Shown here: piece after piece, positions 17,548 through 26,519 of the stretch
Layout: every line of letters starts with the position of its first letter
How positions within the stretch are numbered: position 1 is the first letter of the stretch
NCBI GenBank assembly: GCA_027365475.1
Contig: DAHXNI010000022.1
Location: forward strand, 24,264 to 88,263
DNA length: 64,000 bases
Source: Pseudomonadota bacterium
GTDB taxonomy: Bacteria; Pseudomonadota; Gammaproteobacteria; JAKAQQ01
Reading direction: 5' to 3'
Translations under genes and position numbers: made by a program
Notes under the pieces: generated by a model
Told to the model about the DNA's origin: nothing
Database searches by the model: none
What the model saw: the letters and a program-made list of their open reading frames with translations, nothing else

Positions 17548-19133
17548 GCCTCGCACCGCTGCTCGTAGATGGCGGCTTTGCCGCCACAGAGGATGGTCTT
17601 GCGGGATTTTCTGCCGTGAATCCGGAAACCGGCATCCCGATCCCGGGCGGCTATCCGACGAGCGGTCCACATGATCTCGAAAAACTGATTGCGGGAGGCA
17701 GCCGGAGCGCACGGGAACTCGCCGAGCTGGATCCCGAACCGATCGCCCGTTTCCTCGAAACCTACGCCCGGCGCATTGAGTCACGTGGGGTAACTCTTGC
17801 GGGCCTTGCACATGAGGAGACGGCACTCCCGGTCACCCCGCGCCTCACCCAGGTTGAAATCCCGAGGACTGTGGCACAACTGCGGGAAGGTGCGCGGATG
17901 GCCCGCAGCCGGAACTGGATGGAACCCGTGATCGATACCGCAGCCGGCATCCGCTCCTGCCGGGGTCCACTCGGCCGGCCAGTCGTGATCTTCGGCCCGA
18001 ACAACTTTCCCTTCGCCTTCAATGCACTTTGTGGAGGGGATTTCGTTTCCGCGCTGGTGGCGCAAAACCCCGTCATCGCCAAAGCCCACCCGGGTCATCC
18101 GCATGTCTCGGAAGTGCTCGCGCACCTCGCGTTTGAGACACTTGAAGAGACGGGGCTGCCGCCCGCATCCATCCAGCTCTGCTACGAACTCCCGGACGTA
18201 CTGGGCGAATCTCTGGTCTCGGACCCGCGCATCGGTGCCGTGACCTTTACCGGCAGTCGGTTGCGCGGACTCGCACTCAAAACCCAGGCAGACCGGGCTG
18301 GAATCCCGTTTTATGCGGAGATGTCCTCGATCAACCCAGTCTTCATCATGGCGGGCGCGCTCCGCGAGCGGGGACCCCGGATCATGCAAGACGTGCTCCT
18401 ATCGAGCCTCCTCGGCGCGGGGCAGTTCTGCACCCAGCCGGGACTCCTCGTCGTTCCGGACTCAGCCGATGGCCGCGAATGGATTACGCAGTTGGCCCGG
18501 GGATTCCAGAGTTCGCCCCCACAGACGCTTTTGGGAAAACGGGTACTCGATGGATTCCACACCGCTCTCAAAACCTGGGAGGAGGCGGGCGCGCATCCCC
18601 TGACACACGGTGTGCCAGAGTCTTCGTCAGGCGGTTTCCAGGCTCAACCCGCACTCTACCGAACCGATGCCCGGACGTTTCTGGCCAACCAACGCCAACT
18701 CGAAAGCGAAGCCTTTGGGCCCGCAAGCCTGGTCGTGCAGGCCGGAACGGTCGAGGACATGCTCGCGGTCGCAGAGGGTCTCACGGGCCAGCTCACGGCT
18801 ACCCTCGTGAGCGCCGCGGACGGATCGGATGATGCCCATTACGAGCTTCTGGCCAGACGATTGCGCCACCGGGCCGGGCGTCTGCTCAATGACAAGATGC
18901 CGACCGGAGTGGGCGTGAGTCCGGCCATGAACCATGGCGGACCTTACCCCGCAACGAATCATCCGGGTCTCACGGCAGTCGGGTTACCCGGGGCCGTCCG
19001 GCGTTTGAGTGCGCTTCACTGCTATGATGCCGTTCGAGCCGGCCGACTTCCGCCTGAGTTGCGGGACGCTAATCCGAACCCTGATCTCTGGCGCTCGATC
19101 AATGGGGTCTGGACCCGCGAGAACATCGGCTAG
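17544..19133 (+). CDS. lhpG: 2-oxoglutarate semialdehyde (2,5-dioxovalerate) dehydrogenase
   Basis: NADP-dependent aldehyde dehydrogenase, 529 residues, of the KGSADH-III type. Seen: the cofactor block VVIFGPNNFPFAF, VTFTGSRLRG, catalytic Glu in FYAEMSSINPV, and the catalytic Cys in LGAGQFCTQPG. It finishes hydroxyproline degradation by making 2-oxoglutarate. Four-base overlap with the deaminase gene confirms the operon. Confidence 0.93.
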   Translation: MSLAPLLVDGGFAATEDGLAGFSAVNPETGIPIPGGYPTSGPHDLEKLIAGGSRSARELAELDPEPIARFLETYARRIESRGVTLAGLAHEETALPVTPRLTQVEIPRTVAQLREGARMARSRNWMEPVIDTAAGIRSCRGPLGRPVVIFGPNNFPFAFNALCGGDFVSALVAQNPVIAKAHPGHPHVSEVLAHLAFETLEETGLPPASIQLCYELPDVLGESLVSDPRIGAVTFTGSRLRGLALKTQADRAGIPFYAEMSSINPVFIMAGALRERGPRIMQDVLLSSLLGAGQFCTQPGLLVVPDSADGREWITQLARGFQSSPPQTLLGKRVLDGFHTALKTWEEAGAHPLTHGVPESSSGGFQAQPALYRTDARTFLANQRQLESEAFGPASLVVQAGTVEDMLAVAEGLTGQLTATLVSAADGSDDAHYELLARRLRHRAGRLLNDKMPTGVGVSPAMNHGGPYPATNHPGLTAVGLPGAVRRLSALHCYDAVRAGRLPPELRDANPNPDLWRSINGVWTRENIG

Positions 19134-19186
19134 ACTGAGCCGGCGGCCCTGCCGCCTTGAATCCAATCCAAAAGGGGGACCCATAT

Positions 19187-20602
19187 ATGGGCATCTGGCA
19201 AACCTTGACCCGCCACCCATCGATCGAAGAACTCCAGGCACAAGCCGGTCAGAGTCGCGAGTTCCCGCGTGTGCTCGGTCTCGGGCATCTCACTGCAATC
19301 GGTCTGGGTGGCATCATCGGTGTCGGCATCTTTGTCCTCACCGGGGTCGTCGCCGCCAAGGATTCGGGGCCGGCCATCGTGATCTCGTTCCTCATCGCGG
19401 GCATCGCAAGCGCTGCGGCCGCCCTCTGCTACGCCGAGTTCGCAAGCATGATTCCCGTGACCGGCAGTACCTATGCCTACAGTTATGCCGTGCTGGGAGA
19501 GTTCCCGGCTTGGCTCATCGGCTGGGACTTCCTGCTCGAGTATCCGCTCATCGTGGCCGTCGTGGCCGCGGGCTGGTCGGGTTATGTCCAGGCTCTCATG
19601 CGATCGGCCGGGCTCCTGCTCCCGGTCTGGGCCCGGGGGCCTTCCGGGAGTGGGCCGGGACATGCATTCGACCTCATCGCCGCCCTCGTCGCGCTCGCCA
19701 TTACGATCCTTCTCACGATACGCACCGAGTGGGGTGCGCGCTTCAACAGCACCATCGTCACCATCAAGATCCTGGGGCTCGTCCTCGTGATCGCCATAGG
19801 GGCCTTCTTCATCCACCCCGCCTATTGGCACCCGTTCATGCCCTTCGGGTTCCATGGCGTGCTGGCTGGTGCCGCCGTCGTATTTTTCGCCGTCTTCGGT
19901 TATGACACGCTCACCACCGCAGCTGAGGAATCGAAAAATCCCCAACACGACCTGCCCTGGGCGGTCGTGATCTCCCTCGCCATCTCCATGGTGCTCTACC
20001 TCGCTGTCTGCCTCGTTTTGACCGGGATCGTTTCCTACACGACTCTCGACAATGCGGCCCCGGTCGCCACTGCCTTCTCGGACATCCACCTGCCTTGGGT
20101 CATGATCGTGATCTCGCTCGCTGCAATCACCGGCATTACGAGTGTCTTGTTCGCCAACCTGCTAGCCGGCGCCCGGATCGGATTTGCACTCTCCCGCGAC
20201 GGTCTCCTGCCACGCTGGTTTTCCCGGGTCCACCCGCGCTTCGGCACCCCCTACCGAACGACCCTGATTCTGGGAACCCTGACAGCGGTTGTGGCCGGTC
20301 TTTTCCCGCTCACGACCGTGGCCCGTCTCGTCAACATCGGGTTCCTGTCCGCCTTCATCGTGATCTGCGGGGCGATCCTCCTGCTCCGCAGGACGCGCCC
20401 TGATCTCCCGCGGCGGTTTCGGACGCCCTGGGTCCCCTGGATCCCGCTCATTGGAATCGGCTTCTCGGCCTGGTTGATCTCAGGCTTGCCTGCGTCAACG
20501 GACTGGGGATTTGCGATCTGGATCGCCCTTGGCGTAGCCTTCTATTTTAGTTATGGCATCCGGAAAAGCACACTTGCGGGCAAAGGCATCGAGCAGGCTT
20601 AG
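19187..20602 (+). CDS. APC-family amino-acid permease
   Basis: 471 residues with about 12 transmembrane segments. The first has the APC hallmark GLGGIIGVGIFVLTG, and the AEESKNPQHDLPWA motif typical of YfnA/CAT-like permeases follows near residue 245. ATG at 19187 preceded by AGGGGG; a longer frame from 19157 is less likely. As the last gene of the hydroxyproline operon, it probably imports hydroxyproline or proline (inference; the subfamily's substrates are broad). Confidence 0.9.
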   Translation: MGIWQTLTRHPSIEELQAQAGQSREFPRVLGLGHLTAIGLGGIIGVGIFVLTGVVAAKDSGPAIVISFLIAGIASAAAALCYAEFASMIPVTGSTYAYSYAVLGEFPAWLIGWDFLLEYPLIVAVVAAGWSGYVQALMRSAGLLLPVWARGPSGSGPGHAFDLIAALVALAITILLTIRTEWGARFNSTIVTIKILGLVLVIAIGAFFIHPAYWHPFMPFGFHGVLAGAAVVFFAVFGYDTLTTAAEESKNPQHDLPWAVVISLAISMVLYLAVCLVLTGIVSYTTLDNAAPVATAFSDIHLPWVMIVISLAAITGITSVLFANLLAGARIGFALSRDGLLPRWFSRVHPRFGTPYRTTLILGTLTAVVAGLFPLTTVARLVNIGFLSAFIVICGAILLLRRTRPDLPRRFRTPWVPWIPLIGIGFSAWLISGLPASTDWGFAIWIALGVAFYFSYGIRKSTLAGKGIEQA

Positions 20603-20666
20603 TCCGGACGATCCGGTGGCTCACGGAACGCTCGGCAAGGGACACCTGCAATCAGGCCCCGCCTGA

Positions 20667-20707
20667 CCCGGCGCCGCCCGAACCTCGGGACCAAGGGCGG
20701 CGCCGGG
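20667..20707. terminator. Perfect 13-bp hairpin between convergent genes
   Basis: CCCGGCGCCGCCC (20667-20679) and its exact complement (20695-20707) with a 15-nt loop lie between the permease gene (plus) and the GST gene (minus). Very GC-rich and without a U tract; a bidirectional terminator is the simplest reading. Confidence 0.55.
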
Positions 20708-20723
20708 CGGCGGGAGAGCGTGG

Positions 20724-21332
20724 TCAGGCCTTCAAACCTTCTGCGGCAAAGGCCTGTTGCACCGCAGGACGACTCGCGATGCGCTTCTGGTAATCGATGA
20801 TCGCAGGCCACTTCGAGAGATCGAACTGGACCGTCTTGGCCCAGTTCGTCACCGTGAAGAGATAGGCATCGGCGGCCGTGAAGCGGGCTCCCATGAGAAA
20901 TGGCTCATTTTCAAGCGTCTTGGCGACGAAGCCGTAACGGCGTTCGAGATTGCCTGCAAAAATCTTCTTGATCTCAGCCGGCAGGGCCGGATTGAACAGC
21001 GGGGAGTACTGTTTGTGCAACTCCGTGCTCACAAAGTTGAGCCATTCCTGGAGCCGGTAGCGTTCAGGTGTGCCAGCGGGCGGCACCAGCCCGGAATCCG
21101 GTTTCCGGTCGCCCAGATACTGGACGATGACCGGGCCTTCGGTCAGGATCGCTCCATCATCCATCTCGAGCGTCGGAACATAGCCTTTGGGATTCACGGT
21201 CATGAAATCGAGACCCTTTTCTGTTTTTTTGGTTTTGAGGTCAACCCGTTCGAGGACGAGTGAAAGGCCCGCCTCCCGGGCCACAATATGGGGTGATAGC
21301 GAACAGGCGCCGGGAGAATAGTAAAGCTTCAT
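20724..21332 (-). CDS. gstA: Glutathione S-transferase
   Basis: 202 residues from the ATG at 21332, which has GAGG upstream. N-terminal thioredoxin fold MKLYYSPGACSLSPHI with the Ser/Cys pair of beta-class bacterial GSTs, cis-Pro in VPTLE, and GAILTEGPVIVQYLGD for the glutathione Glu-Ser contact. The C-terminal helical domain includes TAADAYLFTVTNWA. Probably detoxifies electrophiles with glutathione in the cytoplasm; monocistronic. Confidence 0.93.
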   Translation of the reverse strand: MKLYYSPGACSLSPHIVAREAGLSLVLERVDLKTKKTEKGLDFMTVNPKGYVPTLEMDDGAILTEGPVIVQYLGDRKPDSGLVPPAGTPERYRLQEWLNFVSTELHKQYSPLFNPALPAEIKKIFAGNLERRYGFVAKTLENEPFLMGARFTAADAYLFTVTNWAKTVQFDLSKWPAIIDYQKRIASRPAVQQAFAAEGLKA

Positions 21333-21460
21333 TGGAAACCTCATCGGTGGATTCGAACGCTGATCCGGAGGTCACAGGGACAGCCCCGATCGACGGATCA
21401 ATTCTAGCGCAAGAGCATCTGTCCCGACTCAGCGCATCCGTGCTCCAAGCGCCTGTGCGA

Positions 21461-23236
21461 CTACTTCCCCCGCCGGTGCCGGATCTCGGCCGCGAGAGCC
21501 ACGCGCACCCGCTCGACCACCTCGATCCAATCACCGGGTTTCATCTGGCGAAAAAGCCGGAGGCTCGGATACCAGGGGCTGTCCTCCCGTTTGAGAAGCC
21601 ATCGCCAATCGGGCATGAAGGGCAAGAGCACCCAAGCCGTCTGCCCGAGTGCACCGGCGAGATGGGCGTGGAGCGTGTCCACGGTGATCACAAGATCGGC
21701 GGCTTCGATCACTGCGGCAGCCTCCTCAATGGGCAAAGTCCACGCCTCAATCGGAAACCCGGTCGCCTGAATGTCTTTCACGGTGCGTTCACCTGGCGCC
21801 ACCGCATAGAACCGGGCGCCGGGAATCTCCATGAGTGGCGCAAGCGACTTAAGCGGTATCGAGCGGCGGGCATCGTTCTTGTGCACTGGATTGCCATACC
21901 AGCTCACAACCACCTTGAAATCGCTCACCCCCTCGAAACGCCGGGCGGCCGCCTGGCGCGCCCCTTCCGGAATCGCGAGATAGGGTCGCTTCGCTCCAAG
22001 TGATTCGAGAGTGATCCCGAAACGGGCGGGCAGGCTCAAAAGCGCCACATAACGATCGAACGGGACACTGATCGATCCATCGTCCCGGCGGGAGATCACG
22101 AGGTCCGCTCCCGGCACTTGATCCAAAAGGTTCCGGAGCGCCGGATGCACCTCGAAGACCACCTGGCCACCTCGGGATTTCACTTCTGGCAGAAATCTCA
22201 TGAACTGAATCGCGTCCCCCAGCCCCTGCTCGGAATAGACCAGCAAGGTTTCCCCCGCAAACGATTCCCCCTGCCAGAGCGGCTTGCGGAACTCGCGGCG
22301 TGGCTGGCGGAGATCGGCACGCAGCCCCCATTCGTACTCCGCAAATCCGCTTGCATAATCACCCGTGAGGAGGAGATAGAGCGCCTGGTTGAAGTGAAGG
22401 ATCGGATCCTCAGGCGAACACTCGAGACTCTTCCGGTAGCAGGCCCCGGCCCGTTCGATGTCGCCGATTGCGAGCGCGGCATTGCCGAGGGAAGACCAAG
22501 CCCCACCGTGCCTTGGGTCAACTCGTACCGTGACTTCCGCGAAGGCGGCGCTCGCTTCCTGATCACGCCCGAGATCGCGGAGGATATTGCCATAGTTGAC
22601 ATAGAGATCCGCCTGGTCAGAATCGAGCTCAAGTGCCCGAACGAAACAGGTGAGTGCCTCCTCGGAGACTCCCCGCTCAGCCAGGACGAGCCCGAGATTG
22701 GAGAGCGCGGGTATAAAATCGGGCTGGATCGCCAGTGCCTTGCGCAGTGCATCTTCGGCGCGTGGCAGATCCTTGAGTTCGCGTAGGCTCGTGCCCAGAT
22801 TGTTCCAGGTTTTGTGATCGGAGGGCGCAATCGCCAACGCACGGTCGTAGCAGGCGACGGCCTCGTGAAGATTGCCTCTTTTTTTGAAGAGGTTACCAAG
22901 ATTGGACTGCGCGGGTGCGAGTTTGGGTGCGAGATAGGTGGCAATCCGCAACGCTTCCTCGGATCCATCGAGATCGCCCTGTTCCAAAAGCACCCGGCCG
23001 AGGTTCTGCTGGTAGGTGGCATTCGCAGGCGCGAGCGCCACGGCGAGCTTCAGGGATACGCATGCTTCCGCGTGTCGCCCGAGGCCGGATGTTGCAACAC
23101 CATGCAGATTGAGTGCTTCCGCGAAATCAGGCGCCTGCCTGAGAACCTCCTGATAAAGACGAGCTGCGCCTTCCAGATCTCCAGCCTGGTGACGGGTGAC
23201 AGCACGCTGCATGAGTTTCCGGACCTCGGGATCCAT
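21461..23236 (-). CDS. TPR protein with C-terminal GT9-like glycosyltransferase domain
   Basis: 591 residues. Residues about 1-310 are eight to nine tetratricopeptide repeats (for example AQSNLGNLFKKRGNLHEAVACYDRALAI). Residues about 325-590 resemble the heptosyltransferase/GT9-type domain often fused to TPRs (LLVYSEQGLGDAIQFMRFLP, VVVSWYGNPVHKND, DLVITVDTLHAHLAGALG). The organisation recalls TPR-guided protein glycosyltransferases. Acceptor and sugar are unknown. It lies 4 bp after the TIGR03032 gene and downstream of a secreted repeat protein. Confidence 0.85.
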   Translation of the reverse strand: MDPEVRKLMQRAVTRHQAGDLEGAARLYQEVLRQAPDFAEALNLHGVATSGLGRHAEACVSLKLAVALAPANATYQQNLGRVLLEQGDLDGSEEALRIATYLAPKLAPAQSNLGNLFKKRGNLHEAVACYDRALAIAPSDHKTWNNLGTSLRELKDLPRAEDALRKALAIQPDFIPALSNLGLVLAERGVSEEALTCFVRALELDSDQADLYVNYGNILRDLGRDQEASAAFAEVTVRVDPRHGGAWSSLGNAALAIGDIERAGACYRKSLECSPEDPILHFNQALYLLLTGDYASGFAEYEWGLRADLRQPRREFRKPLWQGESFAGETLLVYSEQGLGDAIQFMRFLPEVKSRGGQVVFEVHPALRNLLDQVPGADLVISRRDDGSISVPFDRYVALLSLPARFGITLESLGAKRPYLAIPEGARQAAARRFEGVSDFKVVVSWYGNPVHKNDARRSIPLKSLAPLMEIPGARFYAVAPGERTVKDIQATGFPIEAWTLPIEEAAAVIEAADLVITVDTLHAHLAGALGQTAWVLLPFMPDWRWLLKREDSPWYPSLRLFRQMKPGDWIEVVERVRVALAAEIRHRRGK

Positions 23237-23240
23237 CGCC

Positions 23241-24368
23241 TCAGTCCTTGATCAGGTTTTCGGGACGCAACCAGAAGTAACATCCAGGCACCGAAATGGC
23301 TTCAAGCGCATCGGGAGTATCCGCGTGCACGATAGCCGGCCGCACCTGCCCTGTGAGCACCCGGATGTCGAAAAGCTCCGTACAGCCGGATGTGATTTCG
23401 AGGAGTCCCACCCGCGCACCGGAGCGGAGATCAATCACGGCGAGCCCGCACCTCAGCCGGTCGTGGGCGATCTCAACCGGCATGCCACCAAAAATCTGGG
23501 TCTCCCGTGCCTGACAGAGGCCAATCAGTGCGTGCGATCCCGAAAACGCGAGTCCGCGGAGATATCCGTCCAGCCGGCAGATCACTTCCGTGGAACCCCG
23601 ATCCGGATCGATACGCAGAAGCTCGCCCGCACCGGAGTTGAGCACATAAAGGGATCCTTCGTGGACGCGGGGCGAGTGCGGCATGGCGAGACCCCGAACC
23701 ACAACCTCTCCCGAAGCGCAATCGATGACGATTCCTCCTGCGACTTTGTGATCACGCCAACCTCCCGCGGTGTTGGTCTCAGCGAGCGCAGTCACAAAGG
23801 CCGGCTTGCCTTCCCGCATCGCGAGCCCGTTCAGATGGCAGCGATCCTCGGGCACAAGATCCGTGATGAATCGCGGGCGCCAGATGGGTTCGAACGTATG
23901 CTCATCACTCGGGTGCGCGAGACAGTTGAACCGTGTGTTGACCACCCAGATCCCGCCGGATCCGAGCGCCACATCATGGATATGAAGATCCGGGTACGGA
24001 TAGGAGATCCGCGGCAGATAGAGTGCATCATACCGGCCCGGTTCGCGGAAACGGTGCGCCAAGGTCTTCGAGTTTGCATAGACCAGCAGCGCATGGCGCG
24101 TGGCGAGCAGGAGTCTCGCGCCATCCCAGTCGAGCCCCATGACCTTTTCAAAGCGGCGCAGAAAGACCGAGATGACCTCGCCATTCCAGGAGAAAAAAGC
24201 CAGCATGCCAGCCTGGTAGGTACTGACTGCGAGCGTACTCCGCGACTGGGCCAGCCAGTAGCTGAATCCCGGGTCGGGACGCGCCTCGAAGGGGACAATG
24301 TCTGTTGGCGACGTAGATACCGGAGCGTTTTTCATTATCAACACTCGCGCTCGCGTTTCAGTTGCCAT
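23241..24368 (-). CDS. TIGR03032 family protein
   Basis: 375 residues, cytoplasmic, probably a beta-propeller-like fold. It carries the family landmarks HIHDVALGSGGIWVVNTRFNCL and DRCHLNGLAM, and VHEGSLYVLNSGAGEL. Function unknown; TIGR03032 proteins are often found near TPR proteins, sulfotransferases or glycosyltransferases. Start at 24368 or an internal ATG at 24335; neither has a strong ribosome site. Only 4 bp separate it from the TPR-glycosyltransferase gene, so they are co-transcribed. Confidence 0.8.
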   Translation of the reverse strand: MATETRARVLIMKNAPVSTSPTDIVPFEARPDPGFSYWLAQSRSTLAVSTYQAGMLAFFSWNGEVISVFLRRFEKVMGLDWDGARLLLATRHALLVYANSKTLAHRFREPGRYDALYLPRISYPYPDLHIHDVALGSGGIWVVNTRFNCLAHPSDEHTFEPIWRPRFITDLVPEDRCHLNGLAMREGKPAFVTALAETNTAGGWRDHKVAGGIVIDCASGEVVVRGLAMPHSPRVHEGSLYVLNSGAGELLRIDPDRGSTEVICRLDGYLRGLAFSGSHALIGLCQARETQIFGGMPVEIAHDRLRCGLAVIDLRSGARVGLLEITSGCTELFDIRVLTGQVRPAIVHADTPDALEAISVPGCYFWLRPENLIKD

Positions 24369-24494
24369 ACCCGGTCAAAAAGGCGCATGGCTCACCTCAC
24401 CCGTGAATATAAATAGACGACCGAGAACACTCTCTGCAGTCAGCCGGGGCCTTCAACCCATCAAGCATGCGTCCGGCAAAGCCGAAGACCCAGC

Positions 24495-24511
24495 CAGGGT
24501 CTCAAACCCTG
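24495..24511 (-). terminator. Hairpin after the repeat-protein gene
   Basis: CAGGGT/ACCCTG, 6-bp stem with a 5-nt loop, lies 6 bp past the stop of the GlyGly-CTERM gene in the 149-bp gap ahead of the TIGR03032 gene. No U tract; a weak terminator at best. Confidence 0.3.
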
Positions 24512-24517
24512 TCACGT

Positions 24518-26383
24518 TCAGCGTGAGGATAACTTCCGATGCTGCTTGGCGAGCACTCCGAATCCCAAAAGCCCGAGAAGCTCAATCCAGCCGAATCCGC
24601 CACCGCCACCATTCCCGGAAAGCGGATTGGCCACCGTTACCGAACCCGTAAAGGCCGGCTCGCTACTCCCGGAAACCTGGGCTCCATAGTCGAGCGTTCC
24701 CACCGTGTCCGGCGCGATAAAGCTCATCATGAGGGGAGCTGAGTACTGCCCGGCCACCAAGCTCCCCGCATAGGTGCAACTCAGGGTATCCACTCCTGCC
24801 TGCAGGCAACTCCAGTTTGCTCCAGCCACAGGGAGCGGAATCGCTCCAGTGGGCAGCGTCACCTGGATCGTCGGATGTGAAATGCCCCCGATAAAACGAT
24901 TGAGATACGCATCTGCGGTTTCAAAAGCAGGAACCGTCCGGTTTACCACCTCTAAACTCACACTGAACCCGGAGCCCGGAAGAACCGTCGTATCCGACGA
25001 GACGCCCGTCACGGACACATCTGCCATGCCATCCTCCCCTGCATAGCGCTGGGCCACTATGTCCGAATACTTTGTGTTGACACCGCTCGTCTGTGTGGCG
25101 TAATAGTCTCCTTGTGCCACCACGAAATCACCGATCGCATCCACGGCAATCGCCGGCGGGAAGACAACAGTAGCAAGGGCACTAGATGCCGGCACGAACG
25201 GGCTGACAGCGACGTCGGAACTGAGCGCCAAACCACTCGCACTGTAACACCGCGCATAGTCAGAGCTGTCTATATAGCCGACTAGGATGAAACTATCCCA
25301 CGACACAACAAAATCGCCTGCCGCATCCATCGCGACCGCGGGACGTATCCGGGCATCGAAGATACTATTATTGGTATTGACGAGGAAATTGCTGCCTTCG
25401 GCCACACCGTTCGATGCATAGCGCTGGGCATAGATGTCGTATTTGCTCGTGGTGGACGCCTGTCTATAACTTTGCCAAGCCACCACGAAATCACCCATCG
25501 CGTCCATCGCCACCGCGGGATATTCCTGATTCCCGCTCGTGTAACTATTGACGAGGAAATTGCTCCCTTCGGCCACACCGTTCGATGCATAGCGCTGGGC
25601 ATAGATGTCCCATTTGCTCGTGCCCGACACCTGATCGTAACTTTCCCATGCCACCGCGAAATCACCCGCCGCATCCATGGCCACCGCGGGATATTCCTGG
25701 TTCCCGCTCGTGTAACTATTGACGAGGAAATTGCTGCCTTCGGCCACACCGTTCGACGCATAGCGCTGGGCATAGATGTCCCATTTGCTCGTGCCCGACA
25801 CCTGATCGTAACTTTCCCACGCCACCGCGAAATCACCCGCCGCATCCATCGCCACCGCGGGATATTCCTGGTTCCCGCTCGTGTAACTATTGACGAGGAA
25901 ATTGCTACCTTCGGCCACACCGTTCGACGCATAGCGCTGGGCATAGATGTCCCATCCGCTCGTGCCCGACACCTGGTTTAAACTTTCCCATGCCACCACG
26001 AAATCACCCGCCGCATCCATCGCCACCGCGGGATATTCCTGATCCCCGCTCGTGTAACTATTGACGAGGAAACTGCTCCCTTCGGCCACACCGTTCGACG
26101 CATAGCGCTGGGCATAGATGCTGCTCGTGCGCGACACCTGGTTTAAACTTTCCCACACCACCACGAAATCACCCGCCGCATCCATCGCCACTTTTTCGCG
26201 ATACGACAGCATAAGCTTTGAAGGAGGCGAGACCACGATCTGACTGCCAAACGGCGTGCCCGAACCCGATGCGGTGGCTTGCGCCAGGGGAACAGTCGCC
26301 AAAGCCAGCGCGACCGCCCAAGCCAGAGACGATGGACGTACGACCATGGGGCTTGACCTCAATCCAAGATGCTTAGAAGACAT
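24518..26383 (-). CDS. Secreted tandem-repeat protein with GlyGly-CTERM anchor
   Basis: 621 residues. Signal peptide (WAVALALATVPLAQATA, about 22-38). About seven imperfect 57-residue repeats follow (about 60-430), with core AVAMDAAGDFVVAWES and DIYAQRYASNGVAEGSNFLVN; seven such blades would suit a beta-propeller (inference). A Cys-containing beta-sandwich-like domain occupies about 435-585. The C-terminus is Gly-rich, then a hydrophobic helix and basic end (GNGGGGGFGWIELLGLLGFG...RKLSSR), the GlyGly-CTERM signal recognised by rhombosortase. Function unknown. A good AGGAG ribosome site sits inside a small GGAG/CTCC stem. Confidence 0.85.
   Translation of the reverse strand: MSSKHLGLRSSPMVVRPSSLAWAVALALATVPLAQATASGSGTPFGSQIVVSPPSKLMLSYREKVAMDAAGDFVVVWESLNQVSRTSSIYAQRYASNGVAEGSSFLVNSYTSGDQEYPAVAMDAAGDFVVAWESLNQVSGTSGWDIYAQRYASNGVAEGSNFLVNSYTSGNQEYPAVAMDAAGDFAVAWESYDQVSGTSKWDIYAQRYASNGVAEGSNFLVNSYTSGNQEYPAVAMDAAGDFAVAWESYDQVSGTSKWDIYAQRYASNGVAEGSNFLVNSYTSGNQEYPAVAMDAMGDFVVAWQSYRQASTTSKYDIYAQRYASNGVAEGSNFLVNTNNSIFDARIRPAVAMDAAGDFVVSWDSFILVGYIDSSDYARCYSASGLALSSDVAVSPFVPASSALATVVFPPAIAVDAIGDFVVAQGDYYATQTSGVNTKYSDIVAQRYAGEDGMADVSVTGVSSDTTVLPGSGFSVSLEVVNRTVPAFETADAYLNRFIGGISHPTIQVTLPTGAIPLPVAGANWSCLQAGVDTLSCTYAGSLVAGQYSAPLMMSFIAPDTVGTLDYGAQVSGSSEPAFTGSVTVANPLSGNGGGGGFGWIELLGLLGFGVLAKQHRKLSSR
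25379..26200. repeat. 171-bp tandem repeat array within the surface-protein gene
   Basis: The landmark GACGAGGAAA recurs at 25379, 25550, 25721, 25892 and 26063, exactly 171 bp apart (57 codons). The middle units are nearly identical at DNA level, and two adjacent units give identical protein. In-frame recombination would change repeat number without breaking the gene. Confidence 0.95.
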
Positions 26384-26413
26384 GGAGTTTTTCTCCTTCT
26401 GATCTGCTTATAT

Positions 26414-26443
26414 TATATATATACAGCATGCCGAGTATATCAA
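26414..26443 (-). promoter_or_regulatory. Promoter of the repeat-protein gene
   Basis: On the minus strand TTGATA (26438-26443) is followed after 18 bp by TATATA inside a run of TATATATATAATATAAG. It stands out in GC-rich surroundings and lies about 30 bp ahead of the ATG at 26383. Confidence 0.55.
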
Positions 26444-26519
26444 GACTCAACCGCAGTAGGATATCCCCGTGCAAATGGGCGTGTCAAACCCAACCCAACT
26501 TCAAGAAGCCCGATCCGCA

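Noticed and set aside
16618-17826. 402-codon minus-strand frame opposite the deaminase and aldehyde dehydrogenase genes
   Set aside because: Antisense shadow; the sense genes carry complete catalytic motifs.
25379-26200. CRISPR array
   Set aside because: Repeats are 171 bp, contiguous and in frame with a protein gene; there are no short repeats with unique spacers.
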